Positions 34,981-43,807 are shown, numbered from the stretch's first letter. The stretch: 64,000 nucleotides of DNA from Methylobacterium sp. GXS13 (GCF_001455965.1 NZ_LKKO01000058.1:1-64000), one strand, 5' to 3'. The notes: generated from the sequence alone by a model not told the origin. Made by a program: numbers and translations.

Positions 34981-35895
34981 TCAGACCGGCTTCGGCTCCG
35001 CCCGGGAGGCCCACACGGCCGTCAGCGCGCCGGCTACGATGAGCAGGCAGGCCAGCGCGAGCGCCGGGCTCGCGCTGGCATAGCCGCTCGCCACCAGGAT
35101 CAGCGTCGACAAAACCGGCGCCGCATAGGCGGCGACCCCGAGCAGGCGGACGTCGCCACGCTTGCAGCCGATATCCCAGAGATAGAACGCGGCGCCCACC
35201 GGCCCGATCCCGAGGAGTAGAACGGCGCCCCATTGCGTGGCATCCGCGGGCCAGACCGTCGTCTCGAAGGCCAGGTGACAGGCCAGATTCAGGGCCGCCG
35301 TGATGAGGCAGAACCCGGCGACCGCATCGGTCGGCACCTGACCGACCCGAGCCGACAACACCGAGTAGCCGGCCCACACGAAGGCCGCCGCCAGGGAGGC
35401 GGCGTAGCCGGGCAGCGCGCCGGCGGCAAAATCGAGGTTGCCCCTGCCGGCGAACAAGGCGGCCACGCCGGCCAACCCCAGCGCCGCACCCGCGACGTGG
35501 CCCGCGCGCAGCCCGCCCGAGCCCGGCAGCCGGGAGGAGAACAGGACGATCAGCAGCGGCCAGAGATAGTTGATCAGCCCCGCCTCGGCCGGTGGGGCCA
35601 ACCGCAGGGCGCTGAAATAGAGGGCGTGATAGCCGAACAGCCCGCCGACGCCGAGCAGCCAGACCGGCCAGGGCTGGAGCAGGGCCCGAGCCCGGGCCGG
35701 CCGAGCTATCCAGGTGAGGCAGCCGCACAGGCCGCCGACCAGGAACGTCATCGCGGCGAGCTGGAACGGTGGCACCGTCCCGGAGGCCGCGGTGAACAAG
35801 GCCAGCAGCGACCACAGCAGGATCGCGGCGAACCCCGCCAGGGTGGCTGCCGAGCGGGTGGTGGCTCGGCTGGAAGATGTAACTGTCCGGCTCAT
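34981..35895 (-). CDS. EamA-family (DMT superfamily) exporter
   Basis: 304 residues with about ten hydrophobic segments in two EamA halves. GLINYLWPLLIVLFSSRLPG in the first half and GAAFYLWDIGCKRGDVRLLG in the second resemble the YddG-type aromatic amino acid exporters. There is no signal sequence and both halves look intact. The 180 bases between mtaB and this gene (convergent) hold nothing recognisable. The substrate is inference only. Confidence 0.85.
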   Translation of the reverse strand: MSRTVTSSSRATTRSAATLAGFAAILLWSLLALFTAASGTVPPFQLAAMTFLVGGLCGCLTWIARPARARALLQPWPVWLLGVGGLFGYHALYFSALRLAPPAEAGLINYLWPLLIVLFSSRLPGSGGLRAGHVAGAALGLAGVAALFAGRGNLDFAAGALPGYAASLAAAFVWAGYSVLSARVGQVPTDAVAGFCLITAALNLACHLAFETTVWPADATQWGAVLLLGIGPVGAAFYLWDIGCKRGDVRLLGVAAYAAPVLSTLILVASGYASASPALALACLLIVAGALTAVWASRAEPKPV

Positions 35896-35992
35896 GGATC
35901 GCCGCTATCATGCCGGCGGTCGAGTCGGCGAGAGGGGTCACGACCCTGTCATCGCCGCGCCCTACCGGCGGCTCAAATCGGGAGATCTGTCG

Positions 35993-37219
35993 ATGCGCGC
36001 GATCCTGGCCGTCCTTGGGCTGCTGCTTGCGGGAGGGGCGGCGTTGGCCGGAGAGGGCGTGCAGCTCGGTCCGCGGCCCTTCTACCTGGTCGACCAATTG
36101 AAGCCCGGGCCGCTGAAGGAGCACCTGGCCGCCTGCGGGATCGACCGGCCCTACACGCCGAGAACGTTCTCGATCTCACACCGGGGGGCGCCGCTGATGT
36201 TCCCGGAGCATACCCGGGAGGGGCTGCTCGCCGCTTATCGGATGGGCGCCGGGATCATCGAGTGCGACGTGGCCTTCACGAAGGATCGCCAATTGGTCTG
36301 CCGGCACAGCCAGTGTGACCTGCATACGACGACCGACATCCTGGCCCGGCCGAACCTCGCGGCGAAATGCACGACAGGGTTCGAGCCCGCCGACCCGGCC
36401 ACCGGCCGCAAGGCCTCGGCCAAGTGTTGTACCAGCGACCTGACGTTGGCGGAATTCAAGTCGCTCAACGGCAAGATGGATGCGGCCGACCCGGATGCCA
36501 CCAATGTCGCCGCCTACATGAACGCGACGCCGCACTGGCGCACCGACCTCTACGCCTCCACCGGCACGCTGATGTCCCACAAGGAGTACATCGCCCTGGT
36601 CAAGGGAATGGGCCGCAAGTTCACCCCCGAACTGAAGGCGCCCCAGGTCCCGATGCCGTTCGAGGGTACCTACACCCAGGATCAATACGCCCAGCAGCTC
36701 ATCGACGAGTACAAGCAGGCCGGTATTCCGGCCTCCGACGTCTATCCGCAGAGCTTCCAGCTGCGGGATATCCTCTACTGGCTGGAGAAGGACCCGGAAT
36801 TCGGTCGCCAAGCGATCTATCTCGACGACCGGGACGAGACCACCAAGGGCTTCGACCCGGAGAAGCCCGAGATTTGGAAGCCCGGCATGGCGGAGCTCGC
36901 CGCCAAGGGCGTGAAGATCCTGGCGCCGCCGCTGTGGATGCTGGTCCGGCCGGGCCCCGAGGGCACTATCGAGCCCTCGACCTATGCCCGGGAGGCGAAG
37001 AAGGCCGGGCTCGACCTGATCGCCTGGTCGCTGGAGCGGTCGGGACCGCTGAAAGAGGGCGGCGGATACTACTACCAGTCGATCAAACCGGTGGTGACCG
37101 GCGATGGCGACATCCTGCGGTTGCTGGATGTGCTGCACGGGCAGGTCGGCGTGCTCGGCGTATTCTCGGACTGGCCGGCGACCACCACCTTCTACGCCAA
37201 TTGCGTCGGCGCACCGTAG
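35993..37219 (+). CDS. Secreted glycerophosphodiester phosphodiesterase-family protein
   Basis: 408 residues with a cleavable signal peptide (MRAILAVLGLLLAGGAALAG). The GDPD core is visible: SISHRGAPLMFPEHTREGLL with the HRG catalytic histidine and the GxxPE-like FPEHT motif, then GAGIIECDVAFTKDRQLVCR with the metal-binding E and D and HSQCDLHTTTD. The enzyme would hydrolyse glycerophosphodiesters in the periplasm. It has several cysteines in the middle part (CTTGF, CCTSD) as in a fungal- and proteobacterial-type subgroup. GGGAG precedes the ATG. Confidence 0.88.
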   Translation: MRAILAVLGLLLAGGAALAGEGVQLGPRPFYLVDQLKPGPLKEHLAACGIDRPYTPRTFSISHRGAPLMFPEHTREGLLAAYRMGAGIIECDVAFTKDRQLVCRHSQCDLHTTTDILARPNLAAKCTTGFEPADPATGRKASAKCCTSDLTLAEFKSLNGKMDAADPDATNVAAYMNATPHWRTDLYASTGTLMSHKEYIALVKGMGRKFTPELKAPQVPMPFEGTYTQDQYAQQLIDEYKQAGIPASDVYPQSFQLRDILYWLEKDPEFGRQAIYLDDRDETTKGFDPEKPEIWKPGMAELAAKGVKILAPPLWMLVRPGPEGTIEPSTYAREAKKAGLDLIAWSLERSGPLKEGGGYYYQSIKPVVTGDGDILRLLDVLHGQVGVLGVFSDWPATTTFYANCVGAP

Positions 37220-37220
37220 C

Positions 37221-37310
37221 TCAGTCGGCCCAGAGGGCGACCAGGGAGAACAGGCCGGCCATCAGAAAGTTGACCAGGAGGATAGCGGCGAGGATCAGGG
37301 CGAGCGTCAT
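37221..37310 (-). CDS. Very small single-pass membrane protein
   Basis: 29 residues, MTLALILAAILLVNFLMAGL then FSLVALWAD, essentially one transmembrane helix. GAGG lies six bases before the ATG. It starts one base after the phosphodiesterase stop on the opposite strand and belongs to the same direction as the 79-residue gene upstream. Too short for routine calling. No family is recognised. Confidence 0.5.
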   Translation of the reverse strand: MTLALILAAILLVNFLMAGLFSLVALWAD

Positions 37311-37426
37311 GGCGGCCTCGGGGGCGTGATTTCGGCGAAGACAATGGGGAGCGTGACCGGCCAACCGTCGAAGAATTGGGCCGGTCTTTCGGGGCTCCCT
37401 TCGCATGGCCCGCGAAGAGAACCGGG

Positions 37427-37666
37427 TCAGAGCGGCGACAGCAGCTGCACGACGGCGGACAGGTCGTCGAACGTCAGCGGCGTCCAACCAAGCCACCGCC
37501 GGATCAGCACGTAGCTGAGGCTGAGCAGCAGCCCGCAGCCGACAACAGCTTTGGCAAACAACCCGAAATCGCCGGTTGCGAATCCGGTCGCGATGCCGAC
37601 CAGGGCGGTGGTGACGAAGATGAGCCGGCCCGGATTCTTCGGGCCGCGGGTGATGACATCGGACAT
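37427..37666 (-). CDS. Small membrane protein
   Basis: 79 residues with two hydrophobic segments (GRLIFVTTALVGIATGFATG and FAKAVVGCGLLLSLSYVLIR) and a C-terminal WLGWTPLTFDDLSAVVQ. GAGGAATC precedes the ATG. It follows the lipoprotein gene by 22 bases on the same strand, so the two may be cotranscribed. I do not recognise the family. Confidence 0.7.
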   Translation of the reverse strand: MSDVITRGPKNPGRLIFVTTALVGIATGFATGDFGLFAKAVVGCGLLLSLSYVLIRRWLGWTPLTFDDLSAVVQLLSPL

Positions 37667-37688
37667 CGGGGATTCCTCGCGAGCCGGA

Positions 37689-38060
37689 TCAGCGGGCGCG
37701 GCAGTTCGGGCCGAACCAGGTCATGGTCCGGCGGTCCAGGCCGCCTTCGGACGAGGCGCCGCAGACGGGAAAACGCGGGTCGCCGCTGCGCTGCAGGCTC
37801 ACCTGCTTGTAGAGATCCTGCTGGGCCTCGCGGCGGCGGGTCTGCTCGGCGAAGTGGGACTGCCAGTAAAGATCCCGGTTGGCCTGGGTCAGCGCGCGCT
37901 GCTGGTGGAGGTCCATCATGCACTGGGCAAAGGCATCGGTGCCGGGCTCGAACCCGAATTCGTAGCACTGGCCGTTATCCATCGCGTGCCGCTCCTGCGG
38001 GGTGACGCAGGCGGCAAGCCCCAGCGTGCAAGCTGCAGCGAGACCGATCTTGGCGAGCAT
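37689..38060 (-). CDS. Predicted lipoprotein
   Basis: 123 residues. The N-terminus MLAKIGLAAACTLGLAACV has a lipobox (LAAC), so the mature protein would be attached to the membrane by its cysteine. The mature part contains NGQCYEFGFEPGTDAFAQCM, then MDLHQQRALTQANRD, a pattern seen in short alphaproteobacterial envelope proteins. An earlier ATG at 38138 has a somewhat better upstream GAAGG but would put 26 basic residues before the signal. Function unknown. Confidence 0.72.
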   Translation of the reverse strand: MLAKIGLAAACTLGLAACVTPQERHAMDNGQCYEFGFEPGTDAFAQCMMDLHQQRALTQANRDLYWQSHFAEQTRRREAQQDLYKQVSLQRSGDPRFPVCGASSEGGLDRRTMTWFGPNCRAR

Positions 38061-38597
38061 CGAGACGCCACGCGCCTTGACGGTCCGGTTAGCGGAAAGA
38101 GTTTCACCGGTCCGGCGCGTGGTGAATGCGGTGTTCATCGTGTCGGGGCCTTCGTTTTTGCTGGCGCGAACAACCACGTCCGGCTGAAACGAGAGCTAAC
38201 CCGGTCCGCTCAAATTGTTCGTGTGTCGGAACACGTGTGCGATTTCGCGCACCCGCACCCGCAATGCACAGATCCACACGCGGACTCGATGAATCTGCGG
38301 AGGAGAAAAGGATTCGTCAGGATTACCCGGCCTGCGAAGTCTTCGCCGTCCGAAACCTTGGATTGGCCGGATGGCGTGCAGCGATTTGACGAGCCTTGGG
38401 GAGCGGTCTGGGATCGCGCGCTGCCCTGGGTTTCTTCGCTGCGCGCGCAATGACGGCTTGGGGAACGACGGCCTCGGTCAAAAATACCAATCCCGGTCTC
38501 ATCCAATCCTCAGCCGCATCCTGAGGTGGAGGATTGGGTCAAGACCAGTCCAACAGGCTCCCCGCCCCCGATCGAAGCGGCGTCCGGCGCCGGTCAC
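38061..38597. other. Intergenic region with inverted repeats
   Basis: Between the lipoprotein gene and the phaB terminator I see no gene. It holds an inverted repeat at 38496-38545 (CCAATCCTC at 38503-38511 with GAGGATTGG at 38529-38537, extended by GGTCT/AGACC) and the half-copy of the dispersed repeat at 38419-38456. Confidence 0.7.
38419..38456. repeat. Dispersed palindromic repeat, right arm only
   Basis: CGCTGCCCTGGGTTTCTTCG, then CTGCGCGCGCAATGACGG, matches the right arm of the repeats at 17021-17114, 42102-42196 and 57474-57567. The left arm is not recognisable, so this is a truncated copy. Confidence 0.7.
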
Positions 38598-38635
38598 AAA
38601 AAACGCCGCACGGCCCGGCAGGGCGGCGCGGCGTT
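38598..38635 (-). terminator. Terminator of the phaA-phaB unit
   Basis: On the minus strand AACGCCGC and GCGGCGTT form an 8-bp stem, with an internal GC-rich hairpin, followed by a T-run (the A-run at 38598-38603 on the plus strand). It lies about 55 bases after the phaB stop. Confidence 0.85.
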
Positions 38636-38689
38636 GGAGGTGAGCCGGGCGCCCCGCGGGGAGCCGGGCCGTATCACACCCTTAATAAA

Positions 38690-39418
38690 TCAGACGAAGT
38701 GCTGGCCGCCGTTCACGGTGAGCGTCGAGCCGTTGATGAAGCCCGCCTCGTCGCTCGCCAGGTATTCCACCGCGTGGGCGATCTCTTCCGACTTGCCGAG
38801 GCGGCCGGTCGGGATCGTGGCGATGATCTTGTTCCGGATGTCCTCCGGGACCGCCATCACCATGTCGGTGGCGATGTAGCCCGGTGCGATCACGTTGACC
38901 GTGATGCCCTTGGAGGCGCTCTCCTGGGCCAGCGCCTTGGCGAAGCCGATCACGCCGGCCTTGGCGGCCGAGTAATTGGTCTGGCCGGCCTGGCCCTTCT
39001 GGCCGTTGATCGACGAGATGATGATGATCCGGCCGAAGCCGCGGCTGCGCATGCCCTCGATCACCGGCCGGGTGCAGGTGAACACCGAGTCCAGGTTGGT
39101 CTTGATGACCGCCTGCCACTTGGCGAAATCCATCTTGTGGAAGGCGCCGTCGCGGGTGATGCCGGCATTGTTGACCAGCACCTCGACCGGGCCGAGCTCG
39201 GCCTCGACCGCCGCGATGCCGGCCTGGCAGCTCTCGTAATCGCCGACGTCGAACTTGAAGACCGGGATCCCGGTCTCGCTCTTGAAGGCCTGGGCCGCCT
39301 CATCGTTGCCGGCGTAATTGGCCGCGACCCGGTAGCCCTTGGCCTGCAAGCCCTTCGAGATCGCGGCGCCGATGCCGCGCGTGCCGCCCGTGACGAGTGC
39401 GACGCGTCCTTGAGCCAT
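38690..39418 (-). CDS. phaB: Acetoacetyl-CoA reductase
   Basis: 242 residues. NADPH-dependent SDR enzyme reducing acetoacetyl-CoA to (R)-3-hydroxybutyryl-CoA, the monomer for polyhydroxybutyrate. RVALVTGGTRGIGAAISKGL is the cofactor loop, NNAGITRD and the catalytic Ser-Tyr-Lys appear in IIIISSINGQKGQAGQTNYS, then AAKAG. GGAGGAAA precedes the ATG. It follows phaA on the same strand after 117 bases and is closed by a terminator. Confidence 0.96.
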   Translation of the reverse strand: MAQGRVALVTGGTRGIGAAISKGLQAKGYRVAANYAGNDEAAQAFKSETGIPVFKFDVGDYESCQAGIAAVEAELGPVEVLVNNAGITRDGAFHKMDFAKWQAVIKTNLDSVFTCTRPVIEGMRSRGFGRIIIISSINGQKGQAGQTNYSAAKAGVIGFAKALAQESASKGITVNVIAPGYIATDMVMAVPEDIRNKIIATIPTGRLGKSEEIAHAVEYLASDEAGFINGSTLTVNGGQHFV

Positions 39419-39535
39419 TGTTGTTTCCTCCTGTTTCGCATCACCTGATGCCGCGTGCGGATGGCGTCCGCACGCGATTTTTTCTGAGTTACGTCTCAAG
39501 TCTATATTGGTGGAGAACCTGGCGTTACAAAACGA

Positions 39536-40720
39536 TCACGGCCGCTCGACGCACATCGCGACGCCCATGCCGCCGCCGATGCACAGCGTGGCGAGGCCCT
39601 TCTTGGCATCGCGCCGCTTCATTTCGTGCAGCAGGGTGACGAGGACACGGGCGCCGGAGGCGCCGATCGGGTGGCCGATGGCGATGGCGCCGCCGTTGAC
39701 GTTCACCTTCGCGTCATCCCAGCCCATATCCTTGTTCACCGCCAGCGCCTGAGCCGCGAAGGCCTCGTTGGCCTCGATCAGGTCGAGGTCGGAGGGCTTC
39801 CAGCCGGCCTTCTCCAGGGCCTTGCGGGAGGCCGGGATCGGTCCGGTGCCCATCACCTTCGGGTCGACGCCCGCCGTCGCCCAGGACTTGATCTTGGCCA
39901 GCGGCGTGAGCCCGCGCCGCTCCGCCTCGGAGGCCGACATCAGCACGAGGGCCGCGGCGCCGTCGTTGAGGCCGGACGCGTTGGCGGCGGTGACCGTGCC
40001 CTCCTTGGAGAAGGCCGGCTTCAGCTTGGCCATCGCCTCCATGGTGGCGCCGTCGCGGATGTACTCGTCCGTGTCGACGACCGTGTCGCCCTTCTTGCCG
40101 GGGATCGTGACGGGCACGATCTCGTCCTTGAACCGGCCTTCCTTGCGGGCGGCCTCGGCCTTGTTCTGCGAGCGGGTGGCGAACTGGTCCTGCTGCTCGC
40201 GGGTGAGCTGGAAGGCCTGGGCCACGTTCTCGGCGGTCTGGCCCATGTGGTAGCCGTTGAAGGCGTCCCAAAGCCCGTCCTTGATCATCGTGTCGACGAG
40301 CTTGATGTCGCCCATCTTCTGGCCGCCGCGCAGGTACTGGGCGTGGGGCGAAAGGGACATCGATTCCTGGCCGCCGGCCACGATCACCTTGGCGTCGCCA
40401 TTGGCGATCTGCTGCATGCCGATGGCCACCGTGCGCAGGCCCGAGCCGCAGACCTGGTTGAGGCCCCAGGCGGTGGCCTTCTCGGGGATGCCGGCCTTGA
40501 TCGCGGCCTGGCGGGCGGGGTTCTGGCCGGCGCCGGCGGTGAGCACCTGGCCGAAGATCACCTCGTCCACGTCATCGGGGGACACGTTGGCGCGCTCAAG
40601 GGCGGCCTTGATCGCGGTGGCGCCGAGGTCGTGGGCCGGCACCGCCCCGAAGGCGCCGCCGAACGACCCGACCGCCGTGCGTGCGGCCCCGACGATGACG
40701 ATCTCTTCGCTGCCTGCCAT
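39536..40720 (-). CDS. phaA: Acetyl-CoA acetyltransferase (beta-ketothiolase)
   Basis: 394 residues. Condenses two acetyl-CoA to acetoacetyl-CoA. Nucleophile Cys in GLNQVCGSGLRTVAIGMQQI, the histidine in GGAIAIGHPIGASGAR and the second cysteine in GLATLCIGGGMGVAMC are all present. GAGGAGAA precedes the ATG. With phaB it supplies monomer for PHB; in methylotrophs the same thiolase also feeds the ethylmalonyl-CoA pathway. Divergent from phaR. Confidence 0.97.
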   Translation of the reverse strand: MAGSEEIVIVGAARTAVGSFGGAFGAVPAHDLGATAIKAALERANVSPDDVDEVIFGQVLTAGAGQNPARQAAIKAGIPEKATAWGLNQVCGSGLRTVAIGMQQIANGDAKVIVAGGQESMSLSPHAQYLRGGQKMGDIKLVDTMIKDGLWDAFNGYHMGQTAENVAQAFQLTREQQDQFATRSQNKAEAARKEGRFKDEIVPVTIPGKKGDTVVDTDEYIRDGATMEAMAKLKPAFSKEGTVTAANASGLNDGAAALVLMSASEAERRGLTPLAKIKSWATAGVDPKVMGTGPIPASRKALEKAGWKPSDLDLIEANEAFAAQALAVNKDMGWDDAKVNVNGGAIAIGHPIGASGARVLVTLLHEMKRRDAKKGLATLCIGGGMGVAMCVERP

Positions 40721-40884
40721 GTGAACGTTCTCCTCTCACGAGCCGGCGCGCCTCCTCGGTCCGGGCGCGCTCTTAAAGCCGGTGATGGGATGAAGGGCCT
40801 GGGGTCGGCGAAGTCAAGGATCGACCTTCGACGGTGAAAATCCCACGATGACGCGACTGCGAGACTGAAATGACCCATGCACGG

Positions 40885-40960
40885 GTCGACACCCGGCATT
40901 ATTCTGCGTTGAAGACGTGCAGTTTGCTGTTTTCTGCGCCTGTGGAAGGCTTTAAGGTTC
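40885..40960. promoter_or_regulatory. TGC-rich stretch upstream of phaR, possible PhaR site
   Basis: Within the divergent phaA-phaR region, GCATTATTCTGCG, then GACGTGCAGTTTGCTG and TTTTCTGCGCC, repeats TGC at short spacing and includes CTGC and GCAG half-sites. PhaR proteins characterised in other bacteria bind TGC-rich sequences and repress phaR and phasin genes. Assignment as an operator is inference. Confidence 0.4.
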
Positions 40961-41051
40961 GTGCTGCGGGCGCGAAGACGACCACCGCCGGGCCGCGCCG
41001 CGCGTGCCTGCAACGCCCCAGAATCCCGAGAGTCCAGAAAGGCCGTTCCCG

Positions 41052-41645
41052 ATGGCGGATACCGTCAAGGCCACCCAGACCGTCATCAAGAAATACGCCA
41101 ATCGGCGCCTGTATCACACGGGCACGTCGACCTACGTGACGCTGGAGGACCTCGCCACGATGGTCCAGAACGGCGAGGATTTCGTCGTCTACGATGCGCG
41201 CGCGGGGGACGACATCACCCGCTCGGTGCTGACGCAGATCATCTTCGAGCAGGAAAACAAGGCGGGCGCCGAGAACCTGCTGCCGGTCGCGTTCCTGCGC
41301 CAGCTGATCCGCTTCTACGGCGACAGCATGCGCACCATGGTGCCGAGCTTCCTGGAATTCTCGATGGCGAATTTCGCCAAGGACCAGGACGGCCTGCGCG
41401 AGAAATTCGCCCACAGCTTCGGCCCGGCCGCGTTCCAGAATGCGATCGAGCAATCGGTGCGGACCAACATGACCTTCTTCGGCGACGCCATGAAGATGTT
41501 CACGGGCTTCACGCCGCCCGCCGCGGGCACGCAGCCCTCTGCCCCGCCGGCCGCGCCGGCTTCCTATGCCGGCGGCGAGCTCGACGATCTCAAGCGGCAG
41601 ATGCTGGAGATGCAGCAGCGGCTCGAGGCGCTCGCTAAAAAGTGA
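41052..41645 (+). CDS. phaR: Polyhydroxyalkanoate synthesis repressor PhaR
   Basis: 197 residues. The DNA-binding PHB_acc_N domain is IKKYANRRLYHTGTSTYVTL, then EDLATMVQNGEDFVVYDARA; the PHB_acc domain has SVLTQIIFEQENKAGAENLL. The C-terminal part (GFTPPAAGTQPSAPPAAPAS) is a flexible linker before a coiled tail LDDLKRQMLEMQQRLEAL. PhaR represses phasin and its own gene and is released by PHB granules. The start is taken at 41052 at the beginning of the conserved domain. Confidence 0.95.
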   Translation: MADTVKATQTVIKKYANRRLYHTGTSTYVTLEDLATMVQNGEDFVVYDARAGDDITRSVLTQIIFEQENKAGAENLLPVAFLRQLIRFYGDSMRTMVPSFLEFSMANFAKDQDGLREKFAHSFGPAAFQNAIEQSVRTNMTFFGDAMKMFTGFTPPAAGTQPSAPPAAPASYAGGELDDLKRQMLEMQQRLEALAKK

Positions 41646-41766
41646 CATTGGCTGTGCCAAAACCAATCACGGCGGGCGTCTCTACGCGTTTTCGATAAGT
41701 TGACGAACCCTTAACGGCGGTCCCACGTTTGCAACACGGGCACGGAAACGTGCGGAGGGTGTCGCA

Positions 41767-42081
41767 ATGGCGCGGATCGGGACAGTCGGCCGGACCGGTG
41801 CAAGCTGGAGCAGGACCGCGCGACAGGCGGGCGCTGCTGCCGGCCCGGTCGGGTCGGTCGAAGAGATCCCGCCGGTCCGGGCTTTGGTGGTGCTGGATGG
41901 GGGTCGGCGTGAGGCGCACGCGTCGATCGTGGCGACGGATCGATTCGAGGGGGGCCGCGCCTCAGCGGGCTTCGTCGCGCAATTGCTGATCGCCAGCGAC
42001 CCGACCCTCAGGCCGTCGCGGCTGGAGCGAACCCGGGCCGCCGCCGCGCGCTACGCGGAGACCGCGCGCCGGCTCGCATGA
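41767..42081 (+). CDS. Conserved-looking hypothetical protein
   Basis: 104 residues: MARIGTVGRTGASWSRTARQ, a middle RALVVLDGGRREAHASIVAT and an Arg-rich end RPSRLERTRAAAARYAETAR. GGAGGGTG is placed well before the ATG. Codon use fits the genome (GC-ending third positions). No domain is recognised; the positive charge and the small size suggest a DNA- or polymer-associated protein, which is a guess. It lies 121 bases after phaR. Confidence 0.6.
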   Translation: MARIGTVGRTGASWSRTARQAGAAAGPVGSVEEIPPVRALVVLDGGRREAHASIVATDRFEGGRASAGFVAQLLIASDPTLRPSRLERTRAAAARYAETARRLA

Positions 42082-42101
42082 TGTGTCTTTGATTATTCGC
42101 G

Positions 42102-42196
42102 CCGTGATTGCGAGCGCAGCGAAGCAACCCAGTGAACCGTCACGCGCGGAGATCGCGCGCCGGCCCTAGGTTGCTGCGCTGCGCTCGCAATGACGG
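42102..42196. repeat. Dispersed palindromic repeat, copy 3
   Basis: Left arm CCGTGATTGCGAGCGCAGCG, then AAGCAACCCAG; right arm CCTAGGTTGCTGCGCTGCGC, then TCGCAATGACGG. The arms are almost exact reverse complements around a variable centre. It shares both arms with copies at 17021 and 57474. Confidence 0.85.
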
Positions 42197-42234
42197 TGTG
42201 CGGGATGCAAGCCTGACGGCACATCTAAATCACG

Positions 42235-42344
42235 CCCCTCATCCTGAGATGCTGCGCAGCAGCCTCGAAGGAGCCCTTCAGGAATCACGGAGACTTCTGG
42301 AGGGCTCCTTCGAGGCTCGCTTCGCTCATACTTCAGGATGAGGG
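42235..42344. repeat. Second inverted-repeat element
   Basis: CCCCTCATCCTGAGATGC at the left matches, as reverse complement, ATACTTCAGGATGAGGG at the right, and the inner CCTCGAAGGAGCCCT pairs with AGGGCTCCTTCGAGG. The whole 110-base piece can fold as one long stem. Together with the repeat just before it, it fills the 303-base gap between the hypothetical gene and rpmF; nothing else is seen there. Confidence 0.8.
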
Positions 42345-42384
42345 CGAAGGTCGGAACGACGAAGGGTCGAACCGAGTCCGAAGC

Positions 42385-42573
42385 TTACGCCTCGGCCGAC
42401 TTGACCTTCAGAACCTGACGGCCGCGATACATGCCGGTCTTCAGGTCGATGTGGTGGGGACGGCGCAGCTCGCCCGAGTCCTTGTCCTCGACATAGGTCG
42501 GCGCCTTGAGGGCGTCGGCCGAGCGGCGCATGCCGCGGCGGGAGGGGGAGGTCTTTCGCTTCGGAACGGCCAT
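42385..42573 (-). CDS. rpmF: 50S ribosomal protein L32
   Basis: 62 residues, [20 protein letters not shown], then [20 protein letters not shown]. This is the alphaproteobacterial form of L32, without the zinc-binding cysteines. GAAGGA lies before the ATG. No plsX-fabH cluster follows, unlike in many bacteria. Confidence 0.97.
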
Positions 42574-42798
42574 GACAGAAATCCTTCGTGACGCCGCGGG
42601 CAAAGCGGCGCGCGGGCGGCTCCTCGATCGAGGATCGCCTCGCACACCGCGGGATACGGATGAGGGCGCGCTTATAGCGTCGGCGCCCGCCGCTGGCTAG
42701 AGGCGCCGCACCACAACCGTTAAGCCCGGGTTCAAGTCGCGGAGCCCAGATCTCTCCGACGGCACCGCAGAGCGGGCCGCCCCCTCGGGAGAACCGCC

Positions 42799-43158
42799 AT
42801 GGCTTCCTCCAAAAAGACCTTCGCCCTCCTCGCCCTGCTCTCGAGCCTGATGGCGGTGCCCGCCCTGGCGCAGGCGCCGCAGACCGCGAGCCCCGCAACG
42901 CCGGCCGCCCCCGCCAAGCCGATGGCGCCGAGCGCCCCCGTCGCCGGGTCGCCCAACGCCGCCAAGGGCGCCCTGATCGACCTCAACAGCGCCAGCGCCG
43001 CCGAGCTCGACGCCCTGCCGGGCATCGGCGCCGCCCGCTCGGCCGCAATCATCAAGGGCCGCCCCTATCGCGGCAAGGATGACCTCGTGTCCAAGAAGAT
43101 CATCCCGCAGAGCGTCTATGACGGGATCAAGGACAAGGTCATCGCGAAGCAGAAGTAG
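42799..43158 (+). CDS. Secreted helix-hairpin-helix (ComEA-like) protein
   Basis: 119 residues. Signal peptide (KTFALLALLSSLMAVPALAQ) and an Ala/Pro-rich linker to about residue 50, then a single HhH unit: LIDLNSASAAELDALPGIGA, then ARSAAIIKGRPYRGKDDLVS. The HhH half resembles the DNA-binding C-terminus of ComEA, which helps bring DNA through the periplasm, but without the membrane anchor. Competence in this organism is not implied. Confidence 0.85.
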   Translation: MASSKKTFALLALLSSLMAVPALAQAPQTASPATPAAPAKPMAPSAPVAGSPNAAKGALIDLNSASAAELDALPGIGAARSAAIIKGRPYRGKDDLVSKKIIPQSVYDGIKDKVIAKQK

Positions 43159-43162
43159 CGGC

Positions 43163-43807
43163 TTACTCGGCGATCGCGCCCTGGGGCATGGAGAAGCCCG
43201 GGGGCGCCTTCTCGGCCGCCTTCGGGGCCGCGCGCTTGACCGGAGCCTTCTTCTTGGCCTGGGGCTTCGGCGCCGCCTTGACCGCCGGGGCATCCTGGCA
43301 GGCGCGGAACGTGAGCTGGGCCAGGGTCGAGCCTTCCTCGGTGACGATGGCGATCGGGTCCGCCAGCGTCGGCAGGGACGGCTCCCAACGGATCGGCCCG
43401 CCCAGCATCGCCTCGATGGTGGCCGGGGCCGTGCCGCGCCGCAGGCTGGTGAAATCGGGCCCGTACGCGGTCGCGACCTTGCCGGCGATCACGACCTGGA
43501 GAACTTCGTTCACCTCCGGGGTCAGCGGCCGGAGCGGATTCGTCGTCTTCACCTGCCCGGCCCGGGTGACCACCATGGTGAAGCCCTTGCCGCCCTCGTA
43601 GCGCGCCGCCCGGGTCCCGCAGGGCTGCTCGGCCGGCGGAGCGGCGGCCGGGGTGGGATCGGGCGCCGGAGCGGGCTCGGCTAGCGCCGGAGCGACCGGA
43701 GCCGGTGGAACCTGAGCCGGCGGTTGAGAAGCCGGTGCCGCGAGCGCCGCCGGGGCGGCCAGGAGGGCGAGCATCAGGCGCGCCGTGCCGAGGATCACAG
43801 CCCTCAT
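43163..43807 (-). CDS. Hypothetical periplasmic protein
   Basis: 214 residues. Signal peptide RAVILGTARLMLALLAAPAA, then a Pro/Ala-rich stretch of about 45 residues, then a domain with YEGGKGFTMVVTRAGQVKTT and WEPSLPTLADPIAIVTEEGS, and a Lys/Ala-rich tail (KPQAKKKAPVKRAAPKAAEK). The gene starts inside the end of the 100-residue gene upstream (ATGA overlap). Function is unknown; I see no catalytic motif. Confidence 0.7.
   Translation of the reverse strand: MRAVILGTARLMLALLAAPAALAAPASQPPAQVPPAPVAPALAEPAPAPDPTPAAAPPAEQPCGTRAARYEGGKGFTMVVTRAGQVKTTNPLRPLTPEVNEVLQVVIAGKVATAYGPDFTSLRRGTAPATIEAMLGGPIRWEPSLPTLADPIAIVTEEGSTLAQLTFRACQDAPAVKAAPKPQAKKKAPVKRAAPKAAEKAPPGFSMPQGAIAE

Noticed and set aside
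42716..42760. GGTTCAAGTC near 42730 as a possible tRNA T-arm
   Set aside because: No matching acceptor, D or anticodon arms around it.
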